Source: Gemmatimonadota bacterium (GTDB lineage: Bacteria; Gemmatimonadota; Gemmatimonadetes; Longimicrobiales; Gaopeijiaceae). Taken from it: 64,000 bases of DNA. The notes under the pieces were generated by a model, which saw only the letters and a program-made list of their open reading frames with translations, had not been told where the DNA came from and did not search any database. A program made the translations under genes and the position numbers. Location of the stretch: positions 58,539-122,538 of the forward strand of contig SKKN01000057.1 of NCBI GenBank assembly GCA_007121455.1, given 5' to 3'. The stretch's first letter is position 1, and each line of letters starts with the position of its first letter. Positions 50,713 through 59,363 of the stretch are shown piece by piece.

Positions 50713-52505
50713 CACCCCGCACAGGTGCGACGATTCTCTCCAGGTCCCTTCGGCGACTCGGAGCGACCACCGTCTTCGGCGTCGCAGGGAGTCAGAACGT
50801 CGCCTTGCTCGAGGAGCTTCGACGAGAACGCATCCACATGATCAGTGGAACCAGCGAGCTCACTTCCTCCTTCATCGCGAACGGACATGCGCGGGTGACT
50901 CGCGAGCCGGCGGTGCTCACGACGATTCCGGGACCGGGATTTGCCTATGCCCTTCCAGGTGTCGCGGAGGCACTCCTCGACTCCGTGCCCCTCGTCTGGA
51001 TGTCGATTGCGCCGGAAGAGGCGTCGGATGGCCGCCGCACGCTCCAGCAGATTCCGCAGGCGGTGCTCGCCGCGCCGATCGTCAAGCGTGTGTTCGAGGT
51101 GCGGGAAGCGAAAGAAATCGACCGTTCGCTAAGCCGCGCCTTCGTCGCGGCCTCACAGGGCGATCCTGGCCCGGTGCTCCTCCATCTCCATCCCGGTGCC
51201 CTCAGGTCATCCGTCGACCCCCACGAGGGTGGGGGCAATGCCGAGCCAGGGTTCGTCCCGGCCCTCTCGCGGCGGGCCGCTCACCCCGGACGAGAATCGA
51301 TCCGGTCCGTGGGGCGCGAGCTTCGAAAGGCGCGCCGGCCGGTGCTCTTCGCGGGACAAGGCGTCCTCGACGCTCCCTCATCCCTTCGGTCGCTGGCGGA
51401 AGCTCTCGGGGCGCCCGTGCTGACTACGACTTCGGCACGAGGAGTGATCCCCGAGGATCATCCGCTGGCGATCGCCGCAGATCGGCCGGGTGAATCACCC
51501 GACGGGATCAACCGCATGCTCGAGCGCGCCGACCTGATCCTCGCTCTGGGCTGCGGATTCTCCCACAACGGAGCTCACGGATTTCGGGTCGCCCTGCCGT
51601 CGGACCGGCTGATCCATGTGAATTCGTCGTCGGCTGCTCTCGGTCGGCCCTATCCTGCGCGGGTATCGCTCCACTGCGATCTGCGCACCTTTTTCCAGGA
51701 AGTGAGCGCTGGGGCCGGCACGGCGAATGGCTCGGAGTGGACGGCTCCCGAGCTCGAGTTCTGGAGAAAAGACCTCGCTCGCTCGAGCCGGGCCTCCGGG
51801 ATGGAGCCGCAGGTCCCGGGGCTCGGGAAGGGCTCCATGGAAACCCTCTTCCTCGGTCTGCGCGCCGCTCTCCCACCGGATGCCATGGTCGTCACGGATT
51901 CCGGTCGGCACCAGATGCTCACTCGTCGCTACTTCACCGTCCTTCGACCCGGCGGGCTCGTCGTACCGGCGAACTTCCAGTCGATGGGATTCGGGGTTCC
52001 TGCCGCCCTGGGCGTCCGCGCTGCCGACCGCTCTCGGCCGGTCGTCGCCGTGGTAGGGGACGGAGGATTCCACATGTCCGCCACGGAACTCCTCGTGGCG
52101 CGCCGTGAGGGTCTGGATGTGGGAGTCATCGTCTTCAACGACGGCGAGTTTGGGCTCATCGCAGATCAGCAGCGCCGGGACTATGGACGCGCTACAGCGA
52201 CGAAGCTCCAGGTCCCTGACATGCGTGGACTCGCTCGATCTCTCGGGTGTCGATTCCTTCGGATGGATGGGACCCGGCGCCCGGAGGAGGTCTTCGCGGA
52301 GATGGTCCGCACGCCTGGCGTCGTCGTGGTGGATATTCCCCTCGTGCGCTCTGCGAACTCACGCGTTCGGCAGGCGCGAGGATTGGCCCGCGAAACCGTT
52401 CATCGCTTGGGCAGCGCGCGAGTCGTGGACTGGGTTCGGGAGGCCTTCGGGCTCACGGGATCGAGTCGTCGAGCGGTTCCCCCGCCCACCGCTCGCCGTC
52501 GTTGA
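50709..52505 (+). CDS. thiamine-diphosphate-dependent enzyme, acetolactate synthase-like
   Basis: This 598-residue protein has the three-domain ThDP decarboxylase/synthase layout. The N-terminal PYR domain has GVAGSQNVALLEEL and the cofactor-activating Glu in SGTSELTSSFIANGHARV. A central domain has PVLFAGQGVLDAP and TSARGVIPEDHPLA. The C-terminal PP domain has the metal motif VVGDGGFHMSATEL...FNDGEFG, where the usual Asn-Asn is Asn-Asp. Substrates cannot be assigned: acetolactate synthase, oxo-acid decarboxylases and sugar-forming carboligases all share this fold. It is coupled (ATGA) to the ATP-grasp gene, which suggests a precursor for the same glycan modification. Its 3' end overlaps the convergent lipoprotein gene by 53 nt. 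Confidence 0.8.
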   Translation: MTPRTGATILSRSLRRLGATTVFGVAGSQNVALLEELRRERIHMISGTSELTSSFIANGHARVTREPAVLTTIPGPGFAYALPGVAEALLDSVPLVWMSIAPEEASDGRRTLQQIPQAVLAAPIVKRVFEVREAKEIDRSLSRAFVAASQGDPGPVLLHLHPGALRSSVDPHEGGGNAEPGFVPALSRRAAHPGRESIRSVGRELRKARRPVLFAGQGVLDAPSSLRSLAEALGAPVLTTTSARGVIPEDHPLAIAADRPGESPDGINRMLERADLILALGCGFSHNGAHGFRVALPSDRLIHVNSSSAALGRPYPARVSLHCDLRTFFQEVSAGAGTANGSEWTAPELEFWRKDLARSSRASGMEPQVPGLGKGSMETLFLGLRAALPPDAMVVTDSGRHQMLTRRYFTVLRPGGLVVPANFQSMGFGVPAALGVRAADRSRPVVAVVGDGGFHMSATELLVARREGLDVGVIVFNDGEFGLIADQQRRDYGRATATKLQVPDMRGLARSLGCRFLRMDGTRRPEEVFAEMVRTPGVVVVDIPLVRSANSRVRQARGLARETVHRLGSARVVDWVREAFGLTGSSRRAVPPPTARRR

Positions 52506-53304
52506 ATTGAGGAGTAGGGCCGCTCACGGTGATTCGGCCCATGCGCATGTACATCTCCTCGGGAACGACCCCGGCCACCCCACCCCAGATCGGCCTCCAC
52601 GAAACCCTCTCCCAGACATCGCTCTGTTCGCGGGTTCCGAACCGTATATCCCGGTATTCGCCGATCTTCTCTCCGTCGATCCAGAAGTGGGCCTCGCCGT
52701 CGGCCTCATCTCCCCCGTTCGCCACGAGGTAGATCTCCCACCGGTGCCATCGCCCCCGCTTGATCTCGCGCTCCCCCACGTTCGCTTCAAGCCTCCGCCC
52801 GCCGTCCGGGACGTCCTGTAGCCAGATCTCGGCGCGAAGCGGATCGAGGCCTGCGCCACGGTACACGGGGAAGACTACTGGATTGTCGTGGATCCAGACG
52901 AACCCGATCTTGCTCACCGCCGGATGGCCCTGCCAGTTCTCGGATAGCTTCGTCCAGAAGGAGATGTAGATCCTGGTGAGCTCTCGCTCTTCCAGGCCCC
53001 ACGTCTCCGACCAGCCCGGAGTGCGCCCGGCGGGGAATCCTTCGGGATAGCGGATCTCACCCACACGAGGGCCCGAGGGCGCCGTCGAGTCGACGACGAG
53101 ACCGAAGCTGGGATTCGTAAGATCAGAGAACCAGCCCTCCTCCCACGGCGCAGCGAACGTCCTGGAGGCGACGGGGAGGAAGATCGGGGGTCGTTGGAGG
53201 TGGATCCCGGAAGCCCTCTCCACATCGGCGATGCGGGAGTCGCAGGCGGCCAGGAAGAGCGTCGAGCATGCGAGGAGGAGGCCGATCGGGATCATTCGGT
53301 TCAT
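52453..53304 (-). CDS. lipoprotein with polysaccharide-lyase-like domain
   Basis: This protein is about 283 residues. The signal sequence NRMIPIGLLLACSTLFLAAC ends in a good lipobox with Cys21. The mature domain is shared with the proteins at 61623 and 62649: GPRVGEIRYPEGFPAGRTPGWSE, IYISFWTKLSENWQGHP, KIGFVWIHDNPVVFP, WLQDVPDGGRRLEANVG, WHRWEIYLVANGG, EAHFWIDGEKIGEYRDIRFGT and WRPIWGG. This fits a beta-sandwich like polysaccharide lyase or LamG domains; substrate and activity are unknown. An extracellular or periplasmic role in cutting or binding the local glycan is inferred. A second ATG at 53295 is an alternative start. Confidence 0.72.
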   Translation of the reverse strand: MNRMIPIGLLLACSTLFLAACDSRIADVERASGIHLQRPPIFLPVASRTFAAPWEEGWFSDLTNPSFGLVVDSTAPSGPRVGEIRYPEGFPAGRTPGWSETWGLEERELTRIYISFWTKLSENWQGHPAVSKIGFVWIHDNPVVFPVYRGAGLDPLRAEIWLQDVPDGGRRLEANVGEREIKRGRWHRWEIYLVANGGDEADGEAHFWIDGEKIGEYRDIRFGTREQSDVWERVSWRPIWGGVAGVVPEEMYMRMGRITVSGPTPQFNDGERWAGEPLDDSIP

Positions 53305-53357
53305 CGTCCGTCCGTGCCGAGGATTACATGCGAGAGGAGGTCTCACAGGGCCGGAAA

Positions 53358-53448
53358 AGCAAGGGGTATGCCGCGGCCGATTCATTGGGATCAGGTTGGC
53401 CTGGGTAGCGCATTTCCCATGATCGAATGCTTCGGCATGCCCCTTGCT
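53358..53448. repeat. long imperfect inverted repeat between divergent genes
   Basis: AGCAAGGGGTATGCCG (53358-53373) pairs with CGGCATGCCCCTTGCT (53433-53448) over 16 bp with one mismatch. The similarity continues inward, imperfectly, to TGGGA (about 53386-53390) against TCCCA (53415-53419). The whole forms two arms of roughly 34 nt around a 24-nt centre. It lies between the divergent lipoprotein and oxidoreductase-epimerase genes. No transposase is nearby. Confidence 0.8.
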
Positions 53449-53515
53449 CGCTGCGGGCCGCCGGTGAGGGCCGCTTCGAGCCCTCTTCAAAGCTCATCAC
53501 GACCAGGCGGACGAC

Positions 53516-55609
53516 GTGGAATCAGGAACGGTGACTCACGGGGACCGATCTCGGGCCCGGAGCAAAGCGACGGCCGGCGCACGACCGGTGGGCGTCGGGA
53601 TCGTCGGGGCGGGGAAGATGGGCGTCGCGCACGCGAAGGCGATCACGGGGGCAGGGTCCCTCGGACGGGTCGTCGGCTTCGTCGATCCCGAGGAGGCCCG
53701 GCACTCCGATTTCGCAGCCACGGCGGACGATGCCTCGGCTTACATGGTGCTCGGTGACCTGCTCGCAGATGAGCGGGTCGATTTAGTCCACATCTGCTGC
53801 CCGCCTGCCGCACATGTCCCGGTCGCGCAAAGCGCGCTCGAGGCGGGAAAGCACGTGTACGTCGAGAAACCCCTCGCACCGAGCCGCCTGGAGGCGGTCG
53901 AGCTCCTTGCGACGGCCCGAGAGAGGGGCCTGCTCGTCTGCCCTGGCCATCAGCTTCTCAGGAGCCCAGCGGTCGTGCGGCTCCTGGAGGTCCTGCCCGC
54001 GGTCGGGACCCCCGTCCATGTGGAGAGCTACTTCTCCTTCAACCCAGTGCGACAAGGCCGGGACGGAAGTCCCCCGCTCCGTGACGACCTGCAACTCCTC
54101 GACATCCTGCCGCATCCCGTCTACTTGCTCCTCCGGGCGCTCAGCCTCTCTGCGCCCGGCACCGAGATCGAGGTGGAATCTCTGCGGTTGGGGGGGGGCG
54201 GGACGGTCCACGTCCTTCTCCGTGCCGGAAAGGTGTCTGCGACGCTCGTGGCCACTCTGCGTGGGCGCCCCGTAGAGAGCTACCTGAAGGTCGTCGGAGA
54301 TCGGGGGACGGTGAACGCCGATCTCGTGCGGGGAACGGTTCAGACGCTCCTGGGACCCGGCACGTCCGGAATCTCGAAGGCGAGCAATCCATATCGAATG
54401 GCAGCTCAAATCGCGACGGGGACCACCGCCGCGCTGACCCGGCGCATCCTCCACCGTGAGTTGAGCTATCCAGGATTGAGGGAGCTGATTACGGACTTCC
54501 ACCGTGCGATTCAGGGGCGCACGGATCCACCGGTCTCGGAGGACGAGATGATGGGGACGGTGGAGCTTTGCGAGCGGGTCACCGAGGAGATTCGCGCCGC
54601 GAACGACCTCGTCTCTCCGCCGAGCCCGTCATCGACGACCAGGGTCGTGGTGACGGGCGGTACGGGCTTTCTCGGGCGCGCGGTCGCGCGCGAGCTCCTG
54701 AACCGGGGGATCACCCCCGTAGCCGTCGCGCGAAGGGAGCCGCCACCGTGGGAGAAGGTGGACGGGGTGCAGTACCGCGAAGCAGATCTGGGCGAGCGGG
54801 TCCGCCCGGGGTTGTTCGATGGTGCCGTGGCGGTCGTGCACTGCGCTGCCGCCACATCCGGCGGGTTCGAGGTCCACGAGCGCGATTCGGTCGGCGCCAC
54901 CGAAAATCTCCTGCGCGCGATGGACGGGGCCGGTGTGCGGCGGCTCGTCCACGTGAGCAGCGTGGCCGTCCTCGGGCGCGACCCGGACACGGGTGGAGTG
55001 AGCGACCGGTCATCCCTCGTTGCCGATCCTCGGGACGCTGGGCCCTACGTATGGGGAAAGGCGGAGTCGGAGTCCCGGGCGAGGCGCCTCTCAGCGGACC
55101 TTGGAATCGATCTCCGGATCCTGCGTCCCGGACCGATACTCGACCTCGACCGCCTCGATCCGCCCGGTCGCCTGGGCCGCCGGGTCGGCGACCGCCTCTT
55201 TGTCCTGGTCGGCTCGCGCAGTGAGTCGATCGTCACGGTAGCGGTGACGGAGCTCGCCACGATCATCGTCACGACGGTGGAGCGGTTCGCGGAGGTGCCG
55301 GAGGCCGTAAACCTGGTGGATCAGCCACTCCGGACCCGGGGGGAGCTCGTCGACCGGATGCGAGTCGCGAACCCGGACCTGCGAGTGCTGCGGCTACCGC
55401 GCATCTTCTTTATGCCACTGGCGCTTCTCGTGAATGGAGCGCTTCGGGCCCTCCGGGCCGGCGCGCCCGATCTGCGGCGAGCCTTCGCGAGCGAAGCATT
55501 CGCATTCGAGAGGCCGGCGCTGCTCCGCGCCGACGGTCGGGACCCTACTCCGAACGAGAGCGACCCTCTCCCGCTCGATACCGGGGCTCCATCGGCCGCT
55601 TCGCGATGA
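53516..55609 (+). CDS. fused Gfo/Idh/MocA oxidoreductase and NAD-dependent epimerase/dehydratase
   Basis: This 697-residue protein joins two sugar-nucleotide enzymes. Residues about 25-365 are a Gfo/Idh/MocA oxidoreductase: dinucleotide loop GIVGAGKMGVAHA, the EKPLA motif in HVYVEKPLAPS, and DILPHPVYLL at the usual catalytic-His region. Residues about 376-690 are an extended SDR: VVVTGGTGFLGRAVA, HCAAAT, HVSSVAVLG, and the YxxxK pair in YVWGKAESE. The combination suggests oxidation/reduction and epimerisation of one sugar in a single polypeptide. The same pair occurs as two separate adjacent genes at 58281 and 59350. The start is a GTG. Its end overlaps the convergent methyltransferase by 65 nt. 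Confidence 0.87.
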   Translation: MESGTVTHGDRSRARSKATAGARPVGVGIVGAGKMGVAHAKAITGAGSLGRVVGFVDPEEARHSDFAATADDASAYMVLGDLLADERVDLVHICCPPAAHVPVAQSALEAGKHVYVEKPLAPSRLEAVELLATARERGLLVCPGHQLLRSPAVVRLLEVLPAVGTPVHVESYFSFNPVRQGRDGSPPLRDDLQLLDILPHPVYLLLRALSLSAPGTEIEVESLRLGGGGTVHVLLRAGKVSATLVATLRGRPVESYLKVVGDRGTVNADLVRGTVQTLLGPGTSGISKASNPYRMAAQIATGTTAALTRRILHRELSYPGLRELITDFHRAIQGRTDPPVSEDEMMGTVELCERVTEEIRAANDLVSPPSPSSTTRVVVTGGTGFLGRAVARELLNRGITPVAVARREPPPWEKVDGVQYREADLGERVRPGLFDGAVAVVHCAAATSGGFEVHERDSVGATENLLRAMDGAGVRRLVHVSSVAVLGRDPDTGGVSDRSSLVADPRDAGPYVWGKAESESRARRLSADLGIDLRILRPGPILDLDRLDPPGRLGRRVGDRLFVLVGSRSESIVTVAVTELATIIVTTVERFAEVPEAVNLVDQPLRTRGELVDRMRVANPDLRVLRLPRIFFMPLALLVNGALRALRAGAPDLRRAFASEAFAFERPALLRADGRDPTPNESDPLPLDTGAPSAASR

Positions 55610-56573
55610 GGTGAAAGCTCGGCGTGACGATGGGACTGGATGGAACCAGCCGTCGGAGGAGCTGGTTCGTCCGCCTGATCACCTCCAGAAAGGGAAAGAG
55701 AGCGCCGCGGGATTGAGGGGCCGGCTCGCTCCGGATCACCTCGAGGCCCGCGCCTTCGGCCAGGCGACTCGCCGTGCGGGGGGTGAATGCCCAGATGTGT
55801 GGCTGGGGAAGGGGGTTTGGCCGTAGGAGGCCATCCGGGTCGGGGTGGATGCGGCGTTCGAGTCGACGGTTCGTGCGCAGCCGGAGCAGGAGTGTGCCTC
55901 CCGGCCTGAGGATGCGGGCCATCTCGCGCAGCTCGCTCCGCGGATCCGGTACGTAGTAGAGGGTGTCGAGCCCCACCACCGCATCGTAGGAGCGATCGGG
56001 GATCTCCAGCTCGCCGAGCCGTCCTACACTCAGCGAGACACCCCATCGCTCTCTCCCCCATTCGACCATCTCCGAGGCGATGTCGCAGCCTTCCACGACG
56101 AACCCCCGCTGCGACGCGAATCGAGCGAAGTGCCCATAGGCAGCTCCCACGTCGAACACCTTTCGGGCGCCGGCTCGCCGGAGTGTGCGCACGATGCTCC
56201 CGAAGATCGGGATACGGCGAGCGCCCCAGAAGGCGGGCGGATCGCGGCGGACGTATTCCTCGTTGAAGACGTCCTCCATCGCGCGCGGCGTGAGCCGAGG
56301 CGAGACTCGGATGAGGCCGCATGCCTCACAGCGTCGAAGCCCCAGGAGGTTCCAGTATACGAACCGTCCGAGGAGGGTGCTTCGGTCGGACCCACAGGGG
56401 CATAGGCGTGGTTCCTCGAGGGGGCGGAACTTGAATTCACCCTCGAGGGCAAGGCGGAGCCAGAGCTGCGGCTCGTCCACCACATCACCGTGGCGCTCGA
56501 GCGCCACGAGTTGTGTCGCCACCGCTTCTTCCCCGAACCGGGACGCCAGCGAACGAACGACCTCCCTGCTCAC
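55545..56573 (-). CDS. class I SAM methyltransferase with N-terminal zinc-ribbon-like segment
   Basis: This 342-residue protein has an N-terminal Cys cluster, CPCGS (about 58-62) and CEACGL (about 81-86), like the zinc ribbon preceding some sugar or C-methyltransferases. The methyltransferase domain follows: motif I VFDVGAAYGHFARFA, acidic strand VEGCDIASEMVEWG, SYDAVVGLDTLYYVPDP and ARILRPGGTLLLRL. O- or C-methylation of a sugar is the likely role in this glycan cluster. It is alone on the minus strand between two plus-strand groups, with 472 bp of non-coding DNA upstream. Confidence 0.85.
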   Translation of the reverse strand: MSREVVRSLASRFGEEAVATQLVALERHGDVVDEPQLWLRLALEGEFKFRPLEEPRLCPCGSDRSTLLGRFVYWNLLGLRRCEACGLIRVSPRLTPRAMEDVFNEEYVRRDPPAFWGARRIPIFGSIVRTLRRAGARKVFDVGAAYGHFARFASQRGFVVEGCDIASEMVEWGRERWGVSLSVGRLGELEIPDRSYDAVVGLDTLYYVPDPRSELREMARILRPGGTLLLRLRTNRRLERRIHPDPDGLLRPNPLPQPHIWAFTPRTASRLAEGAGLEVIRSEPAPQSRGALFPFLEVIRRTNQLLRRLVPSSPIVTPSFHLIAKRPMEPRYRAGEGRSRSE

Positions 56574-57045
56574 CCCCCCCCAGGCTTCGCGTTGGAGATC
56601 ATGCTTCGACTGTCACCGCACGAGCTCCCTGTGCTCTGGATCTCCACCATCCGTGCCTCCTCACTTTTTCTCCCCACCGGAGCCCTCCCTATCGGCACCT
56701 TACGGTGGCCCGGGTCACAGCTTTGAGCCTCCGATCCGAAGGTGGTGCATTCGTCAGCCGCCGGGATCCGGGGGCCGTGGAAGCGATGGAAGAGCAAGGA
56801 CGATACCTATGGTTCGTCCTTCGGCTGCTGTGCGCCTCCACCCGTCGCGCAGCAGGAAGCTGTCACGTCCGTCCCACGTTTCGTTACGGGCGTCGCAGCA
56901 GCCAAGCGGCACCGGTCGTCTCGCCTCTCCGGCTTCCGCCGGGTTCTGGCTTGCAACTTGCGCACCCTCGCGGACGATGGCCCTGATGCTTCCTAAGGGT
57001 GGGAGTGGCCGGGGCGCACGTTCGTTTCCCCGGAGTCGGGACCTC
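56574..57045 (+). other. divergent intergenic region before the second glycan operon
   Basis: This 472-bp gap separates the divergent methyltransferase and GT2 genes. In-frame ATGs at 56977 and 56986 could extend the GT2 by about 20 residues, but no ribosome site precedes them. No RNA gene, repeat or recognisable coding sequence was found; promoters in both directions are expected. Confidence 0.4.
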
Positions 57046-58227
57046 ATGTCGACCTTGGCCGTTGCCGCCTTCTGCGTCCTCCTCCTCGTTCCCCTCTCTC
57101 TCTCTCCGGTTTCGGAATTCCTGGCAGCACTTCGGAAGGATCGACGGCTGAGCGAGCCGCCTCTGGACGACTCCGCACGGCTCCTCTTCCTCGTTCCGGC
57201 ACATGATGAAGAGCAAATGATCGCCGCTTGCGTCCGCTCGCTCCTGGAGATGGACTACCCGGTCGAGAACCGGGCGGTTGTCGTCGTGGCGGACAACTGC
57301 TCGGACTGCACGGCGGATCTGGCCGACGCCGCAGGAGCGCTCTGTCTCAGGCGGAAGGACGAGGAGCATCCGGGAAAGCCACACGCTCTCGCATGGGCGC
57401 TGCGTCAGCTTCCCGTCGAGAACTGGGATGCCTGCGTCGTCGTGGACGCGGACACCACGGTCGATCCCGACTTCGCGCGTGCTCTCGCGAGTCGGCAGCC
57501 CCTCGATTCGAAGTGCGTGCAGGCGTACTTCGACGTCTCCAATGAGGATGAAAGCTGGCTCACGCGGCTGGGGTCGCTCCTGGCGCGCGTCCGGTACGAG
57601 CGCCACTACCCTCTGAAGCAGGCGGCGGGGCTCAACTGTCCGCTGACCGGGAATGGTATGTGTATCGGGACGGGTCTCCTCGTCGAGGAGGGTTGGCCGG
57701 CGTTCTCTCTCACGGAGAACTGGGAGCTCTATGCCCGCTACACTGCCGATGGCGTGCCAATCGAATACGAGAGGCGTGCGCGCCTCTACTCCTACGAGGC
57801 TTCCGCCCTCTCGCAGGCGTCGACGCAACGAAAGCGGTGGCTTGCGGGACGGATGTGGGTGGTTCGCCATTTCGCCCGTTCCCTGCTGGGGAGTCGAAAG
57901 ATCGGTGTGCATCAGAAGGTAGACGCCTTCTCGGAGCTGACTGCGTTGAGTCCGATCCTCCACCTGGCCGCTGCCGCGGGAGTGGCGGCCGTGGCAGCGC
58001 TTGCTCTGCCGGGCCATCTCGGTGTCGCAATCGCTGTCGCCTCCCTGTCCACCCTTCTCCCGATCACGGTGAAGAGTCTCGCGGTCCTTCGGACCCACCC
58101 ACGCCGGTGGCGGCTCGCGGGGTCCCTGCTCCTTCTTCCCGGCTACGCCCTGTGGAGGGTGTTCACGGCGGTCGCGACCGTGGAGACGTTCCGTCAAGGT
58201 CGATGGGTGAAGACGGAACGCGTGTGA
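57046..58227 (+). CDS. membrane glycosyltransferase, family 2
   Basis: This protein is about 393 residues. One N-terminal membrane segment (about 2-20) precedes the GT-A domain: LLFLVPAHDEEQMIAACV, VVVADNCSDCTADLA, the DxD-like VVDADTTVDPDF, the acceptor-side FSLTENWELYARYTADG and the TQRKRWLAGR motif of processive-type GT2 enzymes. Two or three hydrophobic helices close the protein. The intact Q-x-x-R-W motif recalls cellulose/hyaluronan-synthase relatives, so repeated addition is possible. The ATG at 57046 follows GGAG by 10 nt. It opens a plus-strand operon with a Gfo/Idh enzyme, an epimerase and a GT4. Confidence 0.86.
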   Translation: MSTLAVAAFCVLLLVPLSLSPVSEFLAALRKDRRLSEPPLDDSARLLFLVPAHDEEQMIAACVRSLLEMDYPVENRAVVVVADNCSDCTADLADAAGALCLRRKDEEHPGKPHALAWALRQLPVENWDACVVVDADTTVDPDFARALASRQPLDSKCVQAYFDVSNEDESWLTRLGSLLARVRYERHYPLKQAAGLNCPLTGNGMCIGTGLLVEEGWPAFSLTENWELYARYTADGVPIEYERRARLYSYEASALSQASTQRKRWLAGRMWVVRHFARSLLGSRKIGVHQKVDAFSELTALSPILHLAAAAGVAAVAALALPGHLGVAIAVASLSTLLPITVKSLAVLRTHPRRWRLAGSLLLLPGYALWRVFTAVATVETFRQGRWVKTERV

Positions 58228-58280
58228 CGGCAGTTCGAACTCGACAGCCCCCTATCCTTTAGATCCGGATCGAATCGAAG

Positions 58281-59363
58281 ATGCGAGTGCTCGAGCGTGG
58301 AGGTCGTGGAAGTAGCCGGCGTGGGAAGCTTGCTGCCGGGGAGGTGGGGGCCCTTCGGATCGCGGTGGTTGGTTGTGGAGCGATCGGGCATGCGTTTCAC
58401 GTCCCCGCTCTCGCCGCGATCCCGGGCGTCGGGGAGCGAGTCGTCCTCGTGGACTCGAACCTGTCCCGGGCCAACGCGCTTCGGCAGGAGTTCGGGAGCG
58501 GTGCCGTGTGTTCCGACCACCGTGAGGTGATCGACGATGTGGATGGGGCGATCGTCGCCGTACCTCCGGAACATCATGCGAGCGTGGCCGGCGATTTCCT
58601 GGCCGCGGGAATCCCGGTTCTCTGCGAGAAGCCTCTGGCGACGAGCATCGCCGATGGCGCAGCGCTCGTGGAGGTCGGCAGGCGCTCCGGGGCACTCCTC
58701 GGAGTCAATCAGGTTCGACGCCTCTTTCCGGCGGTGCGTAGAGCGGCGGAGTGGATCGGTTCCGGATCCTCCGGGACCGTGCGCAGGATCGAGATCCATG
58801 AAGGCGCTCCGTTCGACTGGCCCCTCACCAGCGGAGGGACGTTTGGCCGTGACGGATGCGGACGCGGGGTTCTCCAGGACCTCGGAGCGCACGCGCTCGA
58901 CATGGTCTGCTGGTGGCTCGGGAGCCGCCCCGCGATCACCCGCTATATGGATGATTCGATGGGTGGAAGCGAGTCGGTAGCTCGGGTCGAGTTCGAAGGG
59001 GAAGGGGTCGAGGGGGTCGTCCAGATGAGTTGGTTGAGTCGGCTGTCGAACACCTTCCGGATCGAAGGCGAGGATGAGAGGCTCGAAGGGGAGATCCGCG
59101 CGTGGGACTCGCTTTGGGTGACGAAGCGCGGCGGACGTGCACGGAAGCTCGGCCTCGAGCCGGCGGTGAGTTCCTACCCTCGAGTGAAGGGCCGGATGAT
59201 CGAGAACTTTCTCGACGCGATCCGAGGGCATGGCACCCTCGAGGTTCCCGCCGAGGAGGTGCTCCCTTCGCTCGACATGATCGAAGAGTGTTACCGGCGG
59301 CGTGGACGCTTCCCGATGCCCTGGCACGAGGCCGGGAAGGAGGTTTGCGATGAAGTCGGTTGA
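58281..59363 (+). CDS. Gfo/Idh/MocA family oxidoreductase
   Basis: This 360-residue protein is the full family length. The NAD(P) loop is VVGCGAIGHAFHVPAL near residue 29, the signature EKPLA is in VLCEKPLATS, and the catalytic-site motif is DLGAHALDM (D-x-G-x-H-x-x-D-like). It oxidises or reduces a sugar or sugar nucleotide, possibly a 3-keto step. The next gene, an epimerase, starts 14 nt before its stop, so the two are translated together. Compare the fused version of this pair at 53516-55609. Confidence 0.88.
   Translation: MRVLERGGRGSSRRGKLAAGEVGALRIAVVGCGAIGHAFHVPALAAIPGVGERVVLVDSNLSRANALRQEFGSGAVCSDHREVIDDVDGAIVAVPPEHHASVAGDFLAAGIPVLCEKPLATSIADGAALVEVGRRSGALLGVNQVRRLFPAVRRAAEWIGSGSSGTVRRIEIHEGAPFDWPLTSGGTFGRDGCGRGVLQDLGAHALDMVCWWLGSRPAITRYMDDSMGGSESVARVEFEGEGVEGVVQMSWLSRLSNTFRIEGEDERLEGEIRAWDSLWVTKRGGRARKLGLEPAVSSYPRVKGRMIENFLDAIRGHGTLEVPAEEVLPSLDMIEECYRRRGRFPMPWHEAGKEVCDEVG

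Noticed and set aside
53358..53448. Insertion-sequence terminal repeats
   Set aside because: Only about 60 bp lies between the outer arms, there is no transposase and no target-site duplication was recognised.
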